Shown here: positions 27,873-37,476 of the stretch, in pieces
Position numbering within the stretch: position 1 is the first letter of the stretch
How the letters are laid out: each line of letters opens with the position of its first letter
NCBI RefSeq assembly: GCF_030525615.1
Contig: NZ_JAUNEJ010000001.1
Span: 62,001 to 126,000 of the forward strand
Direction: 5' to 3'
DNA length: 64,000 bases
Source: Cutibacterium sp.
Lineage (GTDB): Bacteria > Actinomycetota > Actinomycetes > Propionibacteriales > Propionibacteriaceae
Made by a program: the position numbers and the translations under genes
Notes under the pieces: generated by a model
What the model saw: only the letters and a program-made list of their open reading frames with translations
The model's database searches: none
Told to the model about the DNA's origin: nothing

Positions 27873-29099
27873 ATGGCAAAGACGCGTCCCAAGGTTCTGT
27901 CCGTCGTCCTCGCAGGCGGCGAGGGCAAACGACTGATGCCCCTCACGATGGACCGTGCTAAACCAGCCGTTCCCTTCGGCGGTACCTATCGGCTCATCGA
28001 CTTCGTACTCTCGAATCTGGCGAACTCGGGCCTCACGCAGATTGCTGTGCTGACCCAGTACAAGTCGCACTCGCTGGACCGTCACATCTCCATCACGTGG
28101 AGGATGTCGACGATGTTGGGGTCCTACGTGACCCCGGTCCCGGCACAGCAGCGTCTCGGACCTCGCTGGTATCAGGGAAGCGCGGACGCCATCTACCAGT
28201 CCCTCAACCTCATCAACGACCAGAACCCCGACTACGTTGTGGTTTTCGGGGCCGACAACATCTACCGCATGGATGTCGACGCCATGCTGCAGTATCACAT
28301 TGACTCCGGTCTGGGCTGCACCGTTGCCGGAATCCGAGTGCCTCGCAAAGAAGCCTCGGCTTTCGGAATCATCGATGCCGACGAGAACCATAGAATCACC
28401 GAGTTCCTCGAGAAACCCGTCGACCCTCCTGGCTTGCCGGGTTCCCCGGATGAGTCTTTCGCCTCCATGGGTAACTACATCTTCAGCCGTGAGGCTTTGG
28501 TCCAGGCCCTGCATGATGACGCCCACGCCCCCGATTCACGACACGACATGGGCGGAGACATCATTCCCAAGTTCGTTGATGCCGCCGACGCCCAGGTGTA
28601 TGACTTCCGAGACAACGAGGTTCCGGGCCACACCGACAAGGACGCCGATTATTGGCGCGACGTGGGCACCATTGACGCTTACCACGACGCGCACATGGAC
28701 TTGGTGTCGGTCGATCCGGAGTTCAACCTGTACAACCCGGACTGGCCCATATGGACAATGCAGGAGCAGGCTCCTGGCGCAAAGTTCGTGATGCGTGGCT
28801 CGTGTGACGACACCCTCGTCTCAGCGGGGTGCATTATCTCCGGAACTGACATTTATCGGACAGTGCTGGGTCCGCGTGCCCGCATCGAGAGGTGGGCTCG
28901 TGTCGATGAATCCATCGTCATGAATCATGTGAAGATTGGGTCCAACGCCACCGTCCATCGCGCCATTCTTGACAAGAACGTCATTGTTCCCGACGGTGCT
29001 CAGGTCGGCGTGGATCACGATCACGACCGCGCTCGTGGATTCACCGTATCTCCAGGCGGTGTGACGGTTGTCGGCAAAGGAATCACCGTTCCCTACTGA
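27873..29099 (+). CDS. glgC: Glucose-1-phosphate adenylyltransferase
   Basis: A 408-residue enzyme making ADP-glucose from glucose 1-phosphate and ATP. Motifs: [21 protein letters not shown] at the N-terminus, the [15 protein letters not shown] substrate loop, [10 protein letters not shown], and a C-terminal left-handed beta-helix domain (about residues 300-400). ATG at 27873. Divergent from glgA with a shared 141-base promoter region. Confidence 0.96.
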   Translation: MAKTRPKVLSVVLAGGEGKRLMPLTMDRAKPAVPFGGTYRLIDFVLSNLANSGLTQIAVLTQYKSHSLDRHISITWRMSTMLGSYVTPVPAQQRLGPRWYQGSADAIYQSLNLINDQNPDYVVVFGADNIYRMDVDAMLQYHIDSGLGCTVAGIRVPRKEASAFGIIDADENHRITEFLEKPVDPPGLPGSPDESFASMGNYIFSREALVQALHDDAHAPDSRHDMGGDIIPKFVDAADAQVYDFRDNEVPGHTDKDADYWRDVGTIDAYHDAHMDLVSVDPEFNLYNPDWPIWTMQEQAPGAKFVMRGSCDDTLVSAGCIISGTDIYRTVLGPRARIERWARVDESIVMNHVKIGSNATVHRAILDKNVIVPDGAQVGVDHDHDRARGFTVSPGGVTVVGKGITVPY

Positions 29100-29119
29100 T
29101 GATTGATACCGGACGCGTG

Positions 29120-29152
29120 AAGCGGCTCCTCGGATTGACCGGGGAGCCGCTT
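29120..29152. terminator. Hairpin between convergent glgC and methyltransferase genes
   Basis: Ten-base stem AAGCGGCTCC with GGAGCCGCTT, 21 bases past the glgC stop; can serve both strands. Confidence 0.7.
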
Positions 29153-29170
29153 CCTTGTGTTAGTGGATAA

Positions 29171-29824
29171 TCAGGCCTTCGCTGCCAGCAACAGGCCTTC
29201 CCCCACCGGCAGCAGGACCGGGGTGAACTCCTCGGTCTCCAGCACCGAGTCGAGGGTTTCTCGGATGATGAGGGTGTCGTCATCCTCGTTGTCTGGGTCT
29301 GCCACGTGGTTATTGGCCAGGGCGGCATTGACGATGACAATTCCGCCCTGACGCAGCAGGCGCAGCGCTTGGGAGAGGTATTCGACGTACTCCAGCCGGT
29401 CGCCGTTGATGAGAACCATGTCGTAGGCGTCGTCACGCAGCTTAGGAAGCACGTCTAGCGGGGTACCGGTGATGAGACGAACCCGGTTGGAACGGACCCG
29501 AGCCAAGGAGAGGACCCGGCGAGCAGCAGCTTGCCGTTCCGCGTCTGGATCGACGCTAGTCAGCACGCCTCTGTCGGTCATACCCTCCAACATGGCTAGG
29601 GCTGAGACACCTGCGTCAGTACCGACGGACACGACGTTATTGGCCCGAATGACGCGTGCCAGGAACGTCAACAAAGCAGTAGTGCCGTTGCCGAGCACCT
29701 CCCAGTGATCGGCGCGGGCGGCCTCCCGGGCCTCCTGCATGGCTGGGGAAGGGGCGACGAAGCCGTCGGCGTATTCCCACGAACGGGCGTCTGGGACTTG
29801 ATGTCTGGGCTGTGCTGGACTCAC
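29171..29824 (-). CDS. O-methyltransferase family protein
   Basis: A 217-residue class I SAM-dependent methyltransferase of the Methyltransf_3 (catechol/caffeoyl type) group, common next to core genes in actinobacteria. Motif I is VVSVGTDAGVSALAML; SVDPD and the YDMVLINGDRLEYVEYL segment (metal-binding Asp) follow. The GTG start at 29824 gives the family length. Substrate unknown. Confidence 0.88.
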   Translation of the reverse strand: MSPAQPRHQVPDARSWEYADGFVAPSPAMQEAREAARADHWEVLGNGTTALLTFLARVIRANNVVSVGTDAGVSALAMLEGMTDRGVLTSVDPDAERQAAARRVLSLARVRSNRVRLITGTPLDVLPKLRDDAYDMVLINGDRLEYVEYLSQALRLLRQGGIVIVNAALANNHVADPDNEDDDTLIIRETLDSVLETEEFTPVLLPVGEGLLLAAKA

Positions 29825-29893
29825 ACGAACAGCCTAGCCCGCCGAAGCCATCTCGTGGCTACCATGGGCATCAGGTATACAAGGAGGTCTCGC

Positions 29894-30775
29894 ATGTCCG
29901 CTCCCGTTTTCGGCCGTCTACTTACGGCCATGGTGACTCCGATGACGTCCGAAGGGGCCGTCGATCTGCATCGGGCCGGCCAATTAGCGCACAAACTCGT
30001 CGATGAGCAGTGCAATGATGGCATTGTCGTCAATGGCACAACCGGAGAGTCACCGACGACCACTGACGCCGAGAAATCCGCCATGGTCAAGGCGGTTGTG
30101 GAAGCTGTCGGATCGGAAGCAGCGATCGTCGCCGGTGTTGGAACCAATGACACCGCCCATACTCTTGAGCTGGCCCGTCAAGCCGCTGAGGCTGGCGCGA
30201 ACGGCTTGCTGGTCGCAACCCCGTATTATTCCAAGCCTTCTCAGGCCGGCCTGATCGAGCACTTCACTGCTGTTGCCGACGCAACCGACCTGCCGGTCGT
30301 GCTCTATGACATTCCTGGACGCACCGCAACCCCGATCGAGACGAAGACTCTCATTGAGCTGGCCGATCATCCCAACATCGTGGCGGTCAAGGACGCCAAG
30401 GGACAGGTCGTCGAGTCGGCCACCGTCATGGCCAACACCACCTTGGCGTACTACGCCGGCGATGACGCCATCACCCCGGCTCTGCTGTCGGTCGGTGGGG
30501 TCGGACTGGTCGGGACGTCTACCCACTTCACCGGTAAGCGAATGCATGAGGTCATCGATAACTACATCGAGGGACGGATTGACGAGGCCCTTGCGATCTA
30601 TCGCGAAATATTGCCGGTTCTCACCGGGGTGTTCGCTGCTCAGGGCGTCACCATGGTCAAGGCTGGGCTGGCGCACCAGGGGTTTGACGTCGGTGGGGTT
30701 CGTCTTCCTCAAACCATGCCGACCCCCGAGCAGGCTAAAACCTTATTCGATCTGCTGGATCGCACTCAGCTGTGA
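29894..30775 (+). CDS. dapA: 4-hydroxy-tetrahydrodipicolinate synthase
   Basis: Condenses pyruvate with aspartate semialdehyde, the first committed step to diaminopimelate and lysine. It has 293 residues. VNGTTGESPTT, the YDIPGRT segment with the active-site Tyr, and VAVKDAKG with the Schiff-base Lys are all present. AAGGAGGT (29881-29888) precedes the ATG at an ideal distance, one of the best ribosome sites in the window. Confidence 0.96.
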   Translation: MSAPVFGRLLTAMVTPMTSEGAVDLHRAGQLAHKLVDEQCNDGIVVNGTTGESPTTTDAEKSAMVKAVVEAVGSEAAIVAGVGTNDTAHTLELARQAAEAGANGLLVATPYYSKPSQAGLIEHFTAVADATDLPVVLYDIPGRTATPIETKTLIELADHPNIVAVKDAKGQVVESATVMANTTLAYYAGDDAITPALLSVGGVGLVGTSTHFTGKRMHEVIDNYIEGRIDEALAIYREILPVLTGVFAAQGVTMVKAGLAHQGFDVGGVRLPQTMPTPEQAKTLFDLLDRTQL

Positions 30776-30817
30776 GAACCGGAGATAGCCTTAGTAGTCC
30801 AGAGTAGGGTATGGCGC

Positions 30818-31231
30818 ATGTCCACAGCAGGTCCAGCGGAAATCGCGGTACTCATACTCATTGCTGTGCTCATGTTTGGGCCCGACAAGGTGCCCGAGAT
30901 GGCCCGCAAGGCTGCGCGCGTCTACCACTACCTCAGGAATATCGCGAACAACACGAGAGACCAGCTTCGCAGTGAGCTGGGACCAAAATTCGCTGATCTG
31001 GACTACCAGGATCTCAAGCCGCAAAACTTTGTGCGAAAGTACGTCCTTGACGATCTTCAAGACGACATCGACGAAATCAAGGCTGATCTGTCCGACGTTC
31101 GATCCGACCTCGACCTGGGCCTGGCAGATATTCGTAATTCGCAGGGATTGCCGGAGGCACCTTCTCAGTCGGAACCGGAGTTGGCGCACGATTCCAGCCA
31201 ACCTGTGCCCTTCGATGATGAGGCGACCTGA
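30818..31231 (+). CDS. tatB: Twin-arginine translocase subunit TatB
   Basis: A 137-residue membrane protein: one N-terminal helix with the TatA/B pattern (EIAVLILIAVLMFGPDKVPE), an amphipathic helix (MARKAARVYHYLRNIAN) and a long charged tail with DLDYQDLKPQNFVRKY, which marks actinobacterial TatB rather than TatA. TatC and TatA are not in this window. Confidence 0.9.
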   Translation: MSTAGPAEIAVLILIAVLMFGPDKVPEMARKAARVYHYLRNIANNTRDQLRSELGPKFADLDYQDLKPQNFVRKYVLDDLQDDIDEIKADLSDVRSDLDLGLADIRNSQGLPEAPSQSEPELAHDSSQPVPFDDEAT

Positions 31232-31251
31232 GCGGCCTCAGTCGTGAGCCA

Positions 31252-31290
31252 CAAAAAACTGGTCCCTGTCAGCGACGACGGGGACCAGTT
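31252..31290 (-). terminator. Rho-independent terminator of the mrp gene
   Basis: Reading the minus strand, AACTGGTCCC pairs with GGGACCAGTT and is followed directly by a run of T (the A run at 31253-31258). It also lies between convergent tatB and mrp, so may act on both. Confidence 0.8.
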
Positions 31291-31303
31291 GTGTCGTCAT
31301 CGA

Positions 31304-32458
31304 TCAGACCGGGGTGACCCCCAGATTCATTCCCTCCAATCCGCGCGGGCGGGAATCAATGGTGCTTGCCAGAGCGATGATGGCCTTGGCAGCCGGGGAC
31401 TCAGGATGGGCGAGGACGATCGGGTCTCCCTCGTCGCCACCGCTGCGGAGGTCGACGTCCAACGGAATCTGACCCAGCAGTGGAATCTTGGTGCCCAGAC
31501 GCTCCGAGAGGGCGTCAGCAGCCTTCTGACCACCACCAGAACCGAAGAGCTCAACACGGAAGGTCTCACCTGACTTCGGAGCAGTGACCTCCAGCCAGGA
31601 CATATTCTCAACGACCCCCATCACACGCTGCTGCATGATTCCGGCCATCGTTCCGGCTCGCTCAGCGACCTCCGAGGCCGCCTGTTGCGGGGTGGTGACG
31701 ACGAGTACCTCAGCATTGGGCAGTTTCTGGCCCAGGCTCATGGCGATGTCACCGGTGCCGGGCGGAAGGTCAATGAGGAGGTAATCGAGATCGCCCCAAT
31801 GGACGTCAGCCAGCAGTTGAGTGAGGGCACGGTCGAGGATTGGGCCGCGCCAGGCGACGACGTCAGACTTGTTGGGCTTCATCATGCCAATGCTGATCGA
31901 CTTGATTCCCAGGCCCGGAACCGGCAGCAGCATATCGTCGAGGGGAGTGGGGTGGGCGTCACCTAGGCCGAGCATGTCGGGCACCGAGTGACCGTAGATG
32001 TCAGCGTCCAAGAGGCCGACCTCACGACCCAGCTGAGCCAGGGACAGAGCCAGATTGACGGTCACCGAGGACTTGCCGACGCCCCCCTTGCCCGAGGACA
32101 CCGCGATGACCTTGGTGGTGTTTCCAGGTTGGGCGAAGGGGATGACGCGCTCGGGCACGCCGTCGCGCAATTGCACCTTGAGGGCGTCGCGTTGCTCGTC
32201 AGTCATGGTGCCGAGTTCTACCGATACGCCGGTGATTCCGTCGATATTGCGAACGGCCTCGGTCACCTGCTCACGCAGCTCAGTCTTGAGGGGACATCCG
32301 GGTACGGTCAGCAGAACTCGGACAAAGGCGCGTCCCTCCTCGTCAACAGTGATCTCATCGACCATGTTGAGATCAGTGATGGGACGTTTGATCTCGGGGT
32401 CATTGACGTGCGTGAGAGCTTCGGCAATGGCTTCGACCAACGGGTTTTCGGTGCTCAT
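31304..32458 (-). CDS. Mrp/NBP35-type iron-sulfur carrier ATPase
   Basis: A 384-residue cytoplasmic protein. An N-terminal MIP18-like domain (about residues 1-80, with VPGCPLKTEL) is followed by the P-loop domain with SSGKGGVGKSS, DADIYGHSVP and LIDLPPGTGD. The CxxC pair seen in many Mrp proteins after ENMSW is absent, as in other actinobacterial members recalled. Expected role: carrying Fe-S clusters to target enzymes. ATG at 32458. Confidence 0.92.
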   Translation of the reverse strand: MSTENPLVEAIAEALTHVNDPEIKRPITDLNMVDEITVDEEGRAFVRVLLTVPGCPLKTELREQVTEAVRNIDGITGVSVELGTMTDEQRDALKVQLRDGVPERVIPFAQPGNTTKVIAVSSGKGGVGKSSVTVNLALSLAQLGREVGLLDADIYGHSVPDMLGLGDAHPTPLDDMLLPVPGLGIKSISIGMMKPNKSDVVAWRGPILDRALTQLLADVHWGDLDYLLIDLPPGTGDIAMSLGQKLPNAEVLVVTTPQQAASEVAERAGTMAGIMQQRVMGVVENMSWLEVTAPKSGETFRVELFGSGGGQKAADALSERLGTKIPLLGQIPLDVDLRSGGDEGDPIVLAHPESPAAKAIIALASTIDSRPRGLEGMNLGVTPV

Positions 32459-32520
32459 GCTGACTTGTCTACACACCGTTGGGCCTCTCGGACAACTCGC
32501 CTATCGCGAACTGGCTCCGC

Positions 32521-33045
32521 TCAGTGCGATCCAGAAGGTGCAGGAGTGGCCTCAATCTCCTCCAACAGAGATCGCAATTCGTCTCGCAGCTCGGAACGCA
32601 GGTAGTCGCGGGTGGCTAATTCACCCATCTGCATCCGGATTGAGGCAACCTCCCTGGCCAGGAACTCCATGTCGGCGCGGGACTGGGCCGCGACTCGACG
32701 ATCCTCGGCCATCGACACCCGGTCACGGTCCTCCTGACGGTTCTGGGCCAACAGAATGAGGGGAGCCGAGTAGGAAGCTTGGGTGGAGAAGAACAGGTTG
32801 AGCAGGATGAATGGGTACGGGTCGAAGCGCAGCTTGTAGATTGCCACAAGGTTCCAGATGATCCAGGCGGCAACGATGACCGTCATATAGGCCAGGAATT
32901 TTGCGGTCCCCATGAATCGGGCGGTGGCCTCGGCGAACTGGCCAAACTTCTCGGAGTCAAGCTGCACCTTGGGGCGTTTGGCCTTGCGCGGTCCCGGGAT
33001 GTCGAGGCGATCGGCGTCGTGGATCCTCTGATTGCCGTCAGTCAT
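32521..33045 (-). CDS. DUF1003 membrane protein
   Basis: A 174-residue protein with two membrane helices (about residues 48-68 and 76-98) around the DUF1003 core (YPFILLNLFFSTQASYSAPLI and QNRQEDRDR), then a long charged helix likely to be coiled coil. It overlaps the upstream MgtE-N/CBS gene by eight bases. This pairing is common in actinobacteria and suggests a shared job in ion or magnesium homeostasis, but the function is not established. Confidence 0.9.
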   Translation of the reverse strand: MTDGNQRIHDADRLDIPGPRKAKRPKVQLDSEKFGQFAEATARFMGTAKFLAYMTVIVAAWIIWNLVAIYKLRFDPYPFILLNLFFSTQASYSAPLILLAQNRQEDRDRVSMAEDRRVAAQSRADMEFLAREVASIRMQMGELATRDYLRSELRDELRSLLEEIEATPAPSGSH

Positions 33046-34312
33046 GGTTCACCTCCAGGAGTTCGCCGTCCATCTGGTCGCCTCGCCAATCGGCGGGCAG
33101 CAGGTGGTCGAGTAGGTCATCAACGGCCACCGCCCCGACGAGTTGGTTCGTCTCGTTGACGACCGGGACGACGACGAGGTTATAGGTGGCGAAATAGCGG
33201 CTTACTGCCCCCACCGGGGCATCGGTATGCATGGGTTCAAGATCAGTGTCAATGATGGCCGAGACCATGGTTGAGGGTGGTTCACGCAGTAGTCGCTGGA
33301 CATGGACGGCTCCCAGGTACCGGCCGGTCGGGGTTTCGGTGGGAGGACGGCACACGAAGACCATGGAGGCTTCCGCAGGGGTGATGTCCTCGTTACGGAC
33401 CAGGGCCAAGGCATCAGCGACAGTGGCGTCAGGGGCGACGATGACAGGCTCAGGGGTCATCATGGCGCCAGCGGTGAACTCGTCGTAGGCCATCAGCGAT
33501 CGCACGTCTGCAGCGTCGCCAGGTTCCATGCGTGCCAGTAGTTGATGAGCTGTGGAGGCCGGCAGCTCTTGGATGAGATCGGCAGCATCGTCGGGGTCCA
33601 TCTCTTCGAGGATGTCTGCAGCACGGTCGGGGTCGAGGACGGTGATAAGAGAGACCTGCTCGTCTTCTGGTAGTTCCTCAACAGCGTTGGCAAGCTGGTC
33701 GTCATCGAGGGCCATGGCCACCTCGGCGCGACGATGGGGATTCATGTCATGCAGCTCACGGGCCACATCGGCGGGCTTCATTTCATGCATCTCGGCGATG
33801 GTGCGTTCGGTGGATTGCCGGGCGGCCAGCACCAAGGAGGGCACTTCACGCCAGTCAACAATGATCGGGTTGCTGGGGGTTTTACGAATGAACCGGCCGC
33901 GTCTGGACTCAGCCAAAGCCACCTCATTGATCTCCCACTCGTGGCTGCGCACCGGTGCCATCGAAACATCCATGACCCATACCTGTGTGCCGTTACGGGA
34001 AAAGGTGCGGTCAAAAAGGTCTTCGATAACCAAGGTCTCAGCGACACGACGCGAAAACACGCGGGTATTGACGGTTCCCGAAATCATAATCTGCACCGCG
34101 TCGATGGCGTGTACCCGAGCCATGGGCACGAAGATTTTGCGACGTGCAAACAGCTCGACGACGAAGCCACGTACCAGCGGGGCACGACCTGGTGTCCGCA
34201 TTTGGACCACGACGTCCCTGATCTTGCCGACCTGGTCGCCGCTGGCGTCCATGACGGGAAGACCACGAATCCGGGAGATGAATACCGACTGGGACCTGCT
34301 CACCTCGCTCAA
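33038..34312 (-). CDS. PRC-barrel, MgtE-N and CBS domain protein without transport domain
   Basis: A 424-residue soluble protein. Residues 10-80 resemble a PRC barrel (GLPVMDASGDQVGKIRDVVV). Residues about 170-285 are the MgtE N-terminal helical domain (HEMKPADVARELHDMNP, LDPDRAADILEEMDPDDAAD). Residues 290-410 hold two CBS repeats (MTPEPVIVAPDATVADAL). The membrane magnesium channel of true MgtE is missing, so it is a probable sensor that regulates a partner, perhaps the DUF1003 protein encoded in overlap. Confidence 0.9.
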   Translation of the reverse strand: MSEVSRSQSVFISRIRGLPVMDASGDQVGKIRDVVVQMRTPGRAPLVRGFVVELFARRKIFVPMARVHAIDAVQIMISGTVNTRVFSRRVAETLVIEDLFDRTFSRNGTQVWVMDVSMAPVRSHEWEINEVALAESRRGRFIRKTPSNPIIVDWREVPSLVLAARQSTERTIAEMHEMKPADVARELHDMNPHRRAEVAMALDDDQLANAVEELPEDEQVSLITVLDPDRAADILEEMDPDDAADLIQELPASTAHQLLARMEPGDAADVRSLMAYDEFTAGAMMTPEPVIVAPDATVADALALVRNEDITPAEASMVFVCRPPTETPTGRYLGAVHVQRLLREPPSTMVSAIIDTDLEPMHTDAPVGAVSRYFATYNLVVVPVVNETNQLVGAVAVDDLLDHLLPADWRGDQMDGELLEVNHD

Positions 34313-34459
34313 TCTACCCGGAGGGGCAGTGACGATTCGGGGCCAGTCGCGGTTCGGAGGCTAGTAATGGGTCAGGGCCACTCCTGGCACCGCTAGGTGA
34401 CGATTGTGGGGCCTTCGGGTGGCGTCCCCTAGACTGTGCCGAAGACCAAGGAGGTAGCT

Positions 34460-34972
34460 GTGACGATGAACGTGATGCCGGGTGGGGCAAGTTCCATGCT
34501 CAATCTTGACTACCCGCAGTCGGTGGTGGTGGTCGACGATTACGAGACCGCCCAAAAGATTGTTGACACGCTGTCGGACAAGGAGTTCCCGGTCGAGAAC
34601 CTGTGCATCGTCGGAACTGACCTCAAGACGATGGAACGAGTCATCGGCCGTCGCACCTGGGGATCGGTACTTGGGCAGGGAGCAGTCTCCGGGCTCGGCA
34701 TGGGTCTGCTGGTCGGCTTGATGATGTTGCTGTTCACCCCGGGGGAGGCTTTCTTCGCGGTTCTGCTAACAGGTCTGCTCGTGGGCGTCGTCATTGGCAT
34801 GATTACGGCTGCTATCACATATGCGATGTCGGGTGGCCGGCGAGATTTTAATTCTGTTCAGCAGGTTGTCGCGACCCATTACGAGGTGCTGGCCGAGCAT
34901 AAGGTGGCTGCCAAGGCCCGGGAAATGGTCTCCGAGATGTCCTTCATGAGGGCGAAGGCTTTCCAGAGCTAA
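34460..34972 (+). CDS. General stress protein 17M-like membrane protein
   Basis: A 170-residue protein: an N-terminal alpha/beta domain (VVVVDDYETAQKIVDTLSDKEFPVENLCIVG, typical of the GSP17M/YflT family), then two hydrophobic helices (about 75-120) and a charged tail. AAGGAGGT lies just upstream; GTG at 34460 or ATG at 34466 may be used. Role in stress is inferred from the family name only. Confidence 0.85.
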   Translation: MTMNVMPGGASSMLNLDYPQSVVVVDDYETAQKIVDTLSDKEFPVENLCIVGTDLKTMERVIGRRTWGSVLGQGAVSGLGMGLLVGLMMLLFTPGEAFFAVLLTGLLVGVVIGMITAAITYAMSGGRRDFNSVQQVVATHYEVLAEHKVAAKAREMVSEMSFMRAKAFQS

Positions 34973-35066
34973 TCATCTCCGGGACCCGCTGACGGATGAG
35001 TCCGACGGTGGTGGCAGGATCGTGGACGTTCTTGACCGACGGCAACCACGACCTGCGAGGATATCC

Positions 35067-35939
35067 ATGACCCACCCCGTCTCTGTCAGAAACGCCGTGC
35101 CGAAAGGTGTGGTGGTCCTCTTCGCCATTACCGCCGTTGTCATCACTGCAACCCTTGCGCTGGGATCAACAGTGTGCGCCACGGATGCGTCGGCGTCGTG
35201 CCCGAATTGGCCCGGGTGCTACGTCGGGCGCCTGACTCCTGTGGATGCCACCCAGCCATGGGTGGAGTTCATTCACCGCGTCATCTCAGCGTCAGTCGGT
35301 CTGTTCGCCGTTGCGAGCGTCATTGCCGGAATTGTGTATCGGCGGGTCGACCGGTTACTTGTGGTACTGCCAATCGTTGCCCTAGTGGGCGCGTTGATCT
35401 CTGGGGTCTTCGGCATGATGACGATCAAATGGGGTATCAACTCCGTCGAAGCCTCCTTCGACCTGCTGGCAGCCATCATTTCGATGGGTGCGATGTGGCG
35501 GGCCTTCTTCATTGCCCACAGTCCGCGCTCCCCGTGGATCTGGAATGAGCGGACGAAGCTTGGCATGGGAGCTGTGGTGTTCCTCGTCATCGGCCACTTC
35601 TTCGCGGTCCAGGTCGCTGGTTCCGGATCGTTGACCCGCTGTATGGGGTGGGCGATGTTCGTGCGCGGGGCTGGCGACGGACCGCTCGCTGGCTGGGTGG
35701 CTCAGCAGACGAGTTCTGGCATTGGAATGCTGTTGGCGATCGCCTTTCTGGTGGCTCGCTGGGGACGTCGCACAGGTTGGGACACTCTGTGCGCGGTGCT
35801 TGTCGTCATCGAAATCGTTACCGGGGTGCTCATCGCTGTCAATGGGTCGAATCACGGTCTAGGAACCCTGCACGCGGTTCCGGCCGTCCTCATCCTTTGC
35901 CTGACCATGACGGCAACGATGCGCAGCGCCAGGGGATGA
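35067..35939 (+). CDS. COX15/CtaA-family haem A synthase-like protein
   Basis: A 290-residue membrane protein with about eight helices. Haem-ligand histidines typical of the family appear in EFIHRV and NHGLGTLHA; CPNWPGC carries the redox cysteine pair of the extracellular loop. It likely oxidises haem O to haem A for cytochrome aa3 oxidase. The ATG at 35067 follows GAGGATATCC. No ctaB or oxidase gene is next to it. Confidence 0.88.
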   Translation: MTHPVSVRNAVPKGVVVLFAITAVVITATLALGSTVCATDASASCPNWPGCYVGRLTPVDATQPWVEFIHRVISASVGLFAVASVIAGIVYRRVDRLLVVLPIVALVGALISGVFGMMTIKWGINSVEASFDLLAAIISMGAMWRAFFIAHSPRSPWIWNERTKLGMGAVVFLVIGHFFAVQVAGSGSLTRCMGWAMFVRGAGDGPLAGWVAQQTSSGIGMLLAIAFLVARWGRRTGWDTLCAVLVVIEIVTGVLIAVNGSNHGLGTLHAVPAVLILCLTMTATMRSARG

Positions 35940-35979
35940 AATCCTGCAACTGCGCACCGTCCTGGCGGATAGCTGGTTA

Positions 35980-37476
35980 TCAGTGGGAGGCGCGTCCCCA
36001 GATCTCGGCCATCCAGGCTTCAACCTCGTCGATCTGACGCGGGCAATCCTTGGATAGCCATTCAGGCTCACCATCCGTAATGCACAGGTCGTCCTCGATA
36101 CGAACACCGATACCTCGGAACTCCTCGGGGACGAGCAGATCGGTCTGCTTGAAATAGATGCCCGGCTCGTCGGAGACGCACATCCCCTTCTTGAGCGGCC
36201 CGGAGTAGTCCTGACGACGTGCTTGGTTGCAGTCATGGACGTCAATGCCGAGGTGGTGGGAGGTGCCGTGGACCATCCAACGACGGTGCTGGCCGCCTTC
36301 GGGGGAGAGGGATTCCTCGACGCTGACAGGCAGAATGCCCCACTCGTGCAGGTACTCGCAGATGACGCGGATGGCCGCTTGGTGAATCTCGGCGTGGTCG
36401 TGACCGACCTTGGCGACGGCAGCAGCGGCATCCTGGGCTTCCAGTACCGCCTGGTAAACACGACGCTGGGCCGGGGAGAACGTGCCCGAGATCGGCAGGG
36501 TGCGGGTGATGTCAGCCGTGTACAGGGAATCGACCTCAATACCGGCGTCAATGAGGATGAGCTCGCCCGGTCGCAAGTCTCCGTCATTACGCACCCAGTG
36601 CAGGGTGTTGGCATGGTCTCCAGCGGCGCAGATCGAGCCGTAGCCCACCTCGTTACCGAGGTGACGGGCGATCCTTCCGAAGGTGCCTTCCATCCATCGC
36701 TCGCCGCGCCCCTTTCGTACGGCTTCCGGGATCTCGGCGATCATCGACTCGAATCCGACTTTGGACTTGCGGCAGGCGTCGCGCAGCTGCTCGACTTCCC
36801 AGTCGTCCTTGCAGAAACGTGCCGCTGAGGAGAATTCATACAGCTCCTCGTCGTCCTGTTCTGACCCTTTGGGGCGCAGGGAGTCGACGGTTGTGGTGAC
36901 ATTCTCGTCGGCGTCACGAATGACACGAACCGTCACGTCGCCGGACGACAGAGCGTCGTTGAGCTGAGAGATGTCGCGGCAGGTCAGCCCGGTCATGGCT
37001 GACATTTCCTCCAAGGACTCACGCTTGCCAACCCACATCTCGCCATAGGTGGGATCGGCGTAGAACTCGCGATCGGTACGCGGGGCACGCGGCTTGAAAT
37101 ACAGCACGTCGCGGGTCTCGGCGGTGGTGTCGACGACGAGTACCGCATTGGGTTCCCGATCCGTACCCAGACCCGAGTAGTAGGCGAAAGCGGTGTTGGG
37201 GCGGAAAGGGTAGTCGCAGTCGTTGTTGCGACGCATGAGGTGGCCGGCGGGAATGACCAGGCGGTCCCCGTCGAAACGGGCGGCCAGGGCGTCACGGTGG
37301 GCGGTGGCCGAGGGAATAGAGCCGAGGGGTTCGGGAAGCTTGTCGGGGTAGGGGGCCCAGTCCGTGGGGATGAACTCGACGAAGGCCTTGGAGAATGGGG
37401 TCTGACGCTTGGGGACCTTCTGCTCCTCGGCTTGCTTCACCTGTTCGTTCAGATCTGACGACCTCGTCTCGGTCAT
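35980..37476 (-). CDS. pepP: Xaa-Pro aminopeptidase (aminopeptidase P)
   Basis: A 498-residue M24B metallopeptidase that removes N-terminal residues before proline. The AMP_N domain fills the first 190 residues. Metal ligands are in IDAGIEVDSLYTADITRT (two Asp), HGTSHHLGIDVHD (His), SDEPGIYF (Glu) and VRIEDDL (Glu). ATG at 37476. Monocistronic as far as seen. Confidence 0.94.
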   Translation of the reverse strand: MTETRSSDLNEQVKQAEEQKVPKRQTPFSKAFVEFIPTDWAPYPDKLPEPLGSIPSATAHRDALAARFDGDRLVIPAGHLMRRNNDCDYPFRPNTAFAYYSGLGTDREPNAVLVVDTTAETRDVLYFKPRAPRTDREFYADPTYGEMWVGKRESLEEMSAMTGLTCRDISQLNDALSSGDVTVRVIRDADENVTTTVDSLRPKGSEQDDEELYEFSSAARFCKDDWEVEQLRDACRKSKVGFESMIAEIPEAVRKGRGERWMEGTFGRIARHLGNEVGYGSICAAGDHANTLHWVRNDGDLRPGELILIDAGIEVDSLYTADITRTLPISGTFSPAQRRVYQAVLEAQDAAAAVAKVGHDHAEIHQAAIRVICEYLHEWGILPVSVEESLSPEGGQHRRWMVHGTSHHLGIDVHDCNQARRQDYSGPLKKGMCVSDEPGIYFKQTDLLVPEEFRGIGVRIEDDLCITDGEPEWLSKDCPRQIDEVEAWMAEIWGRASH

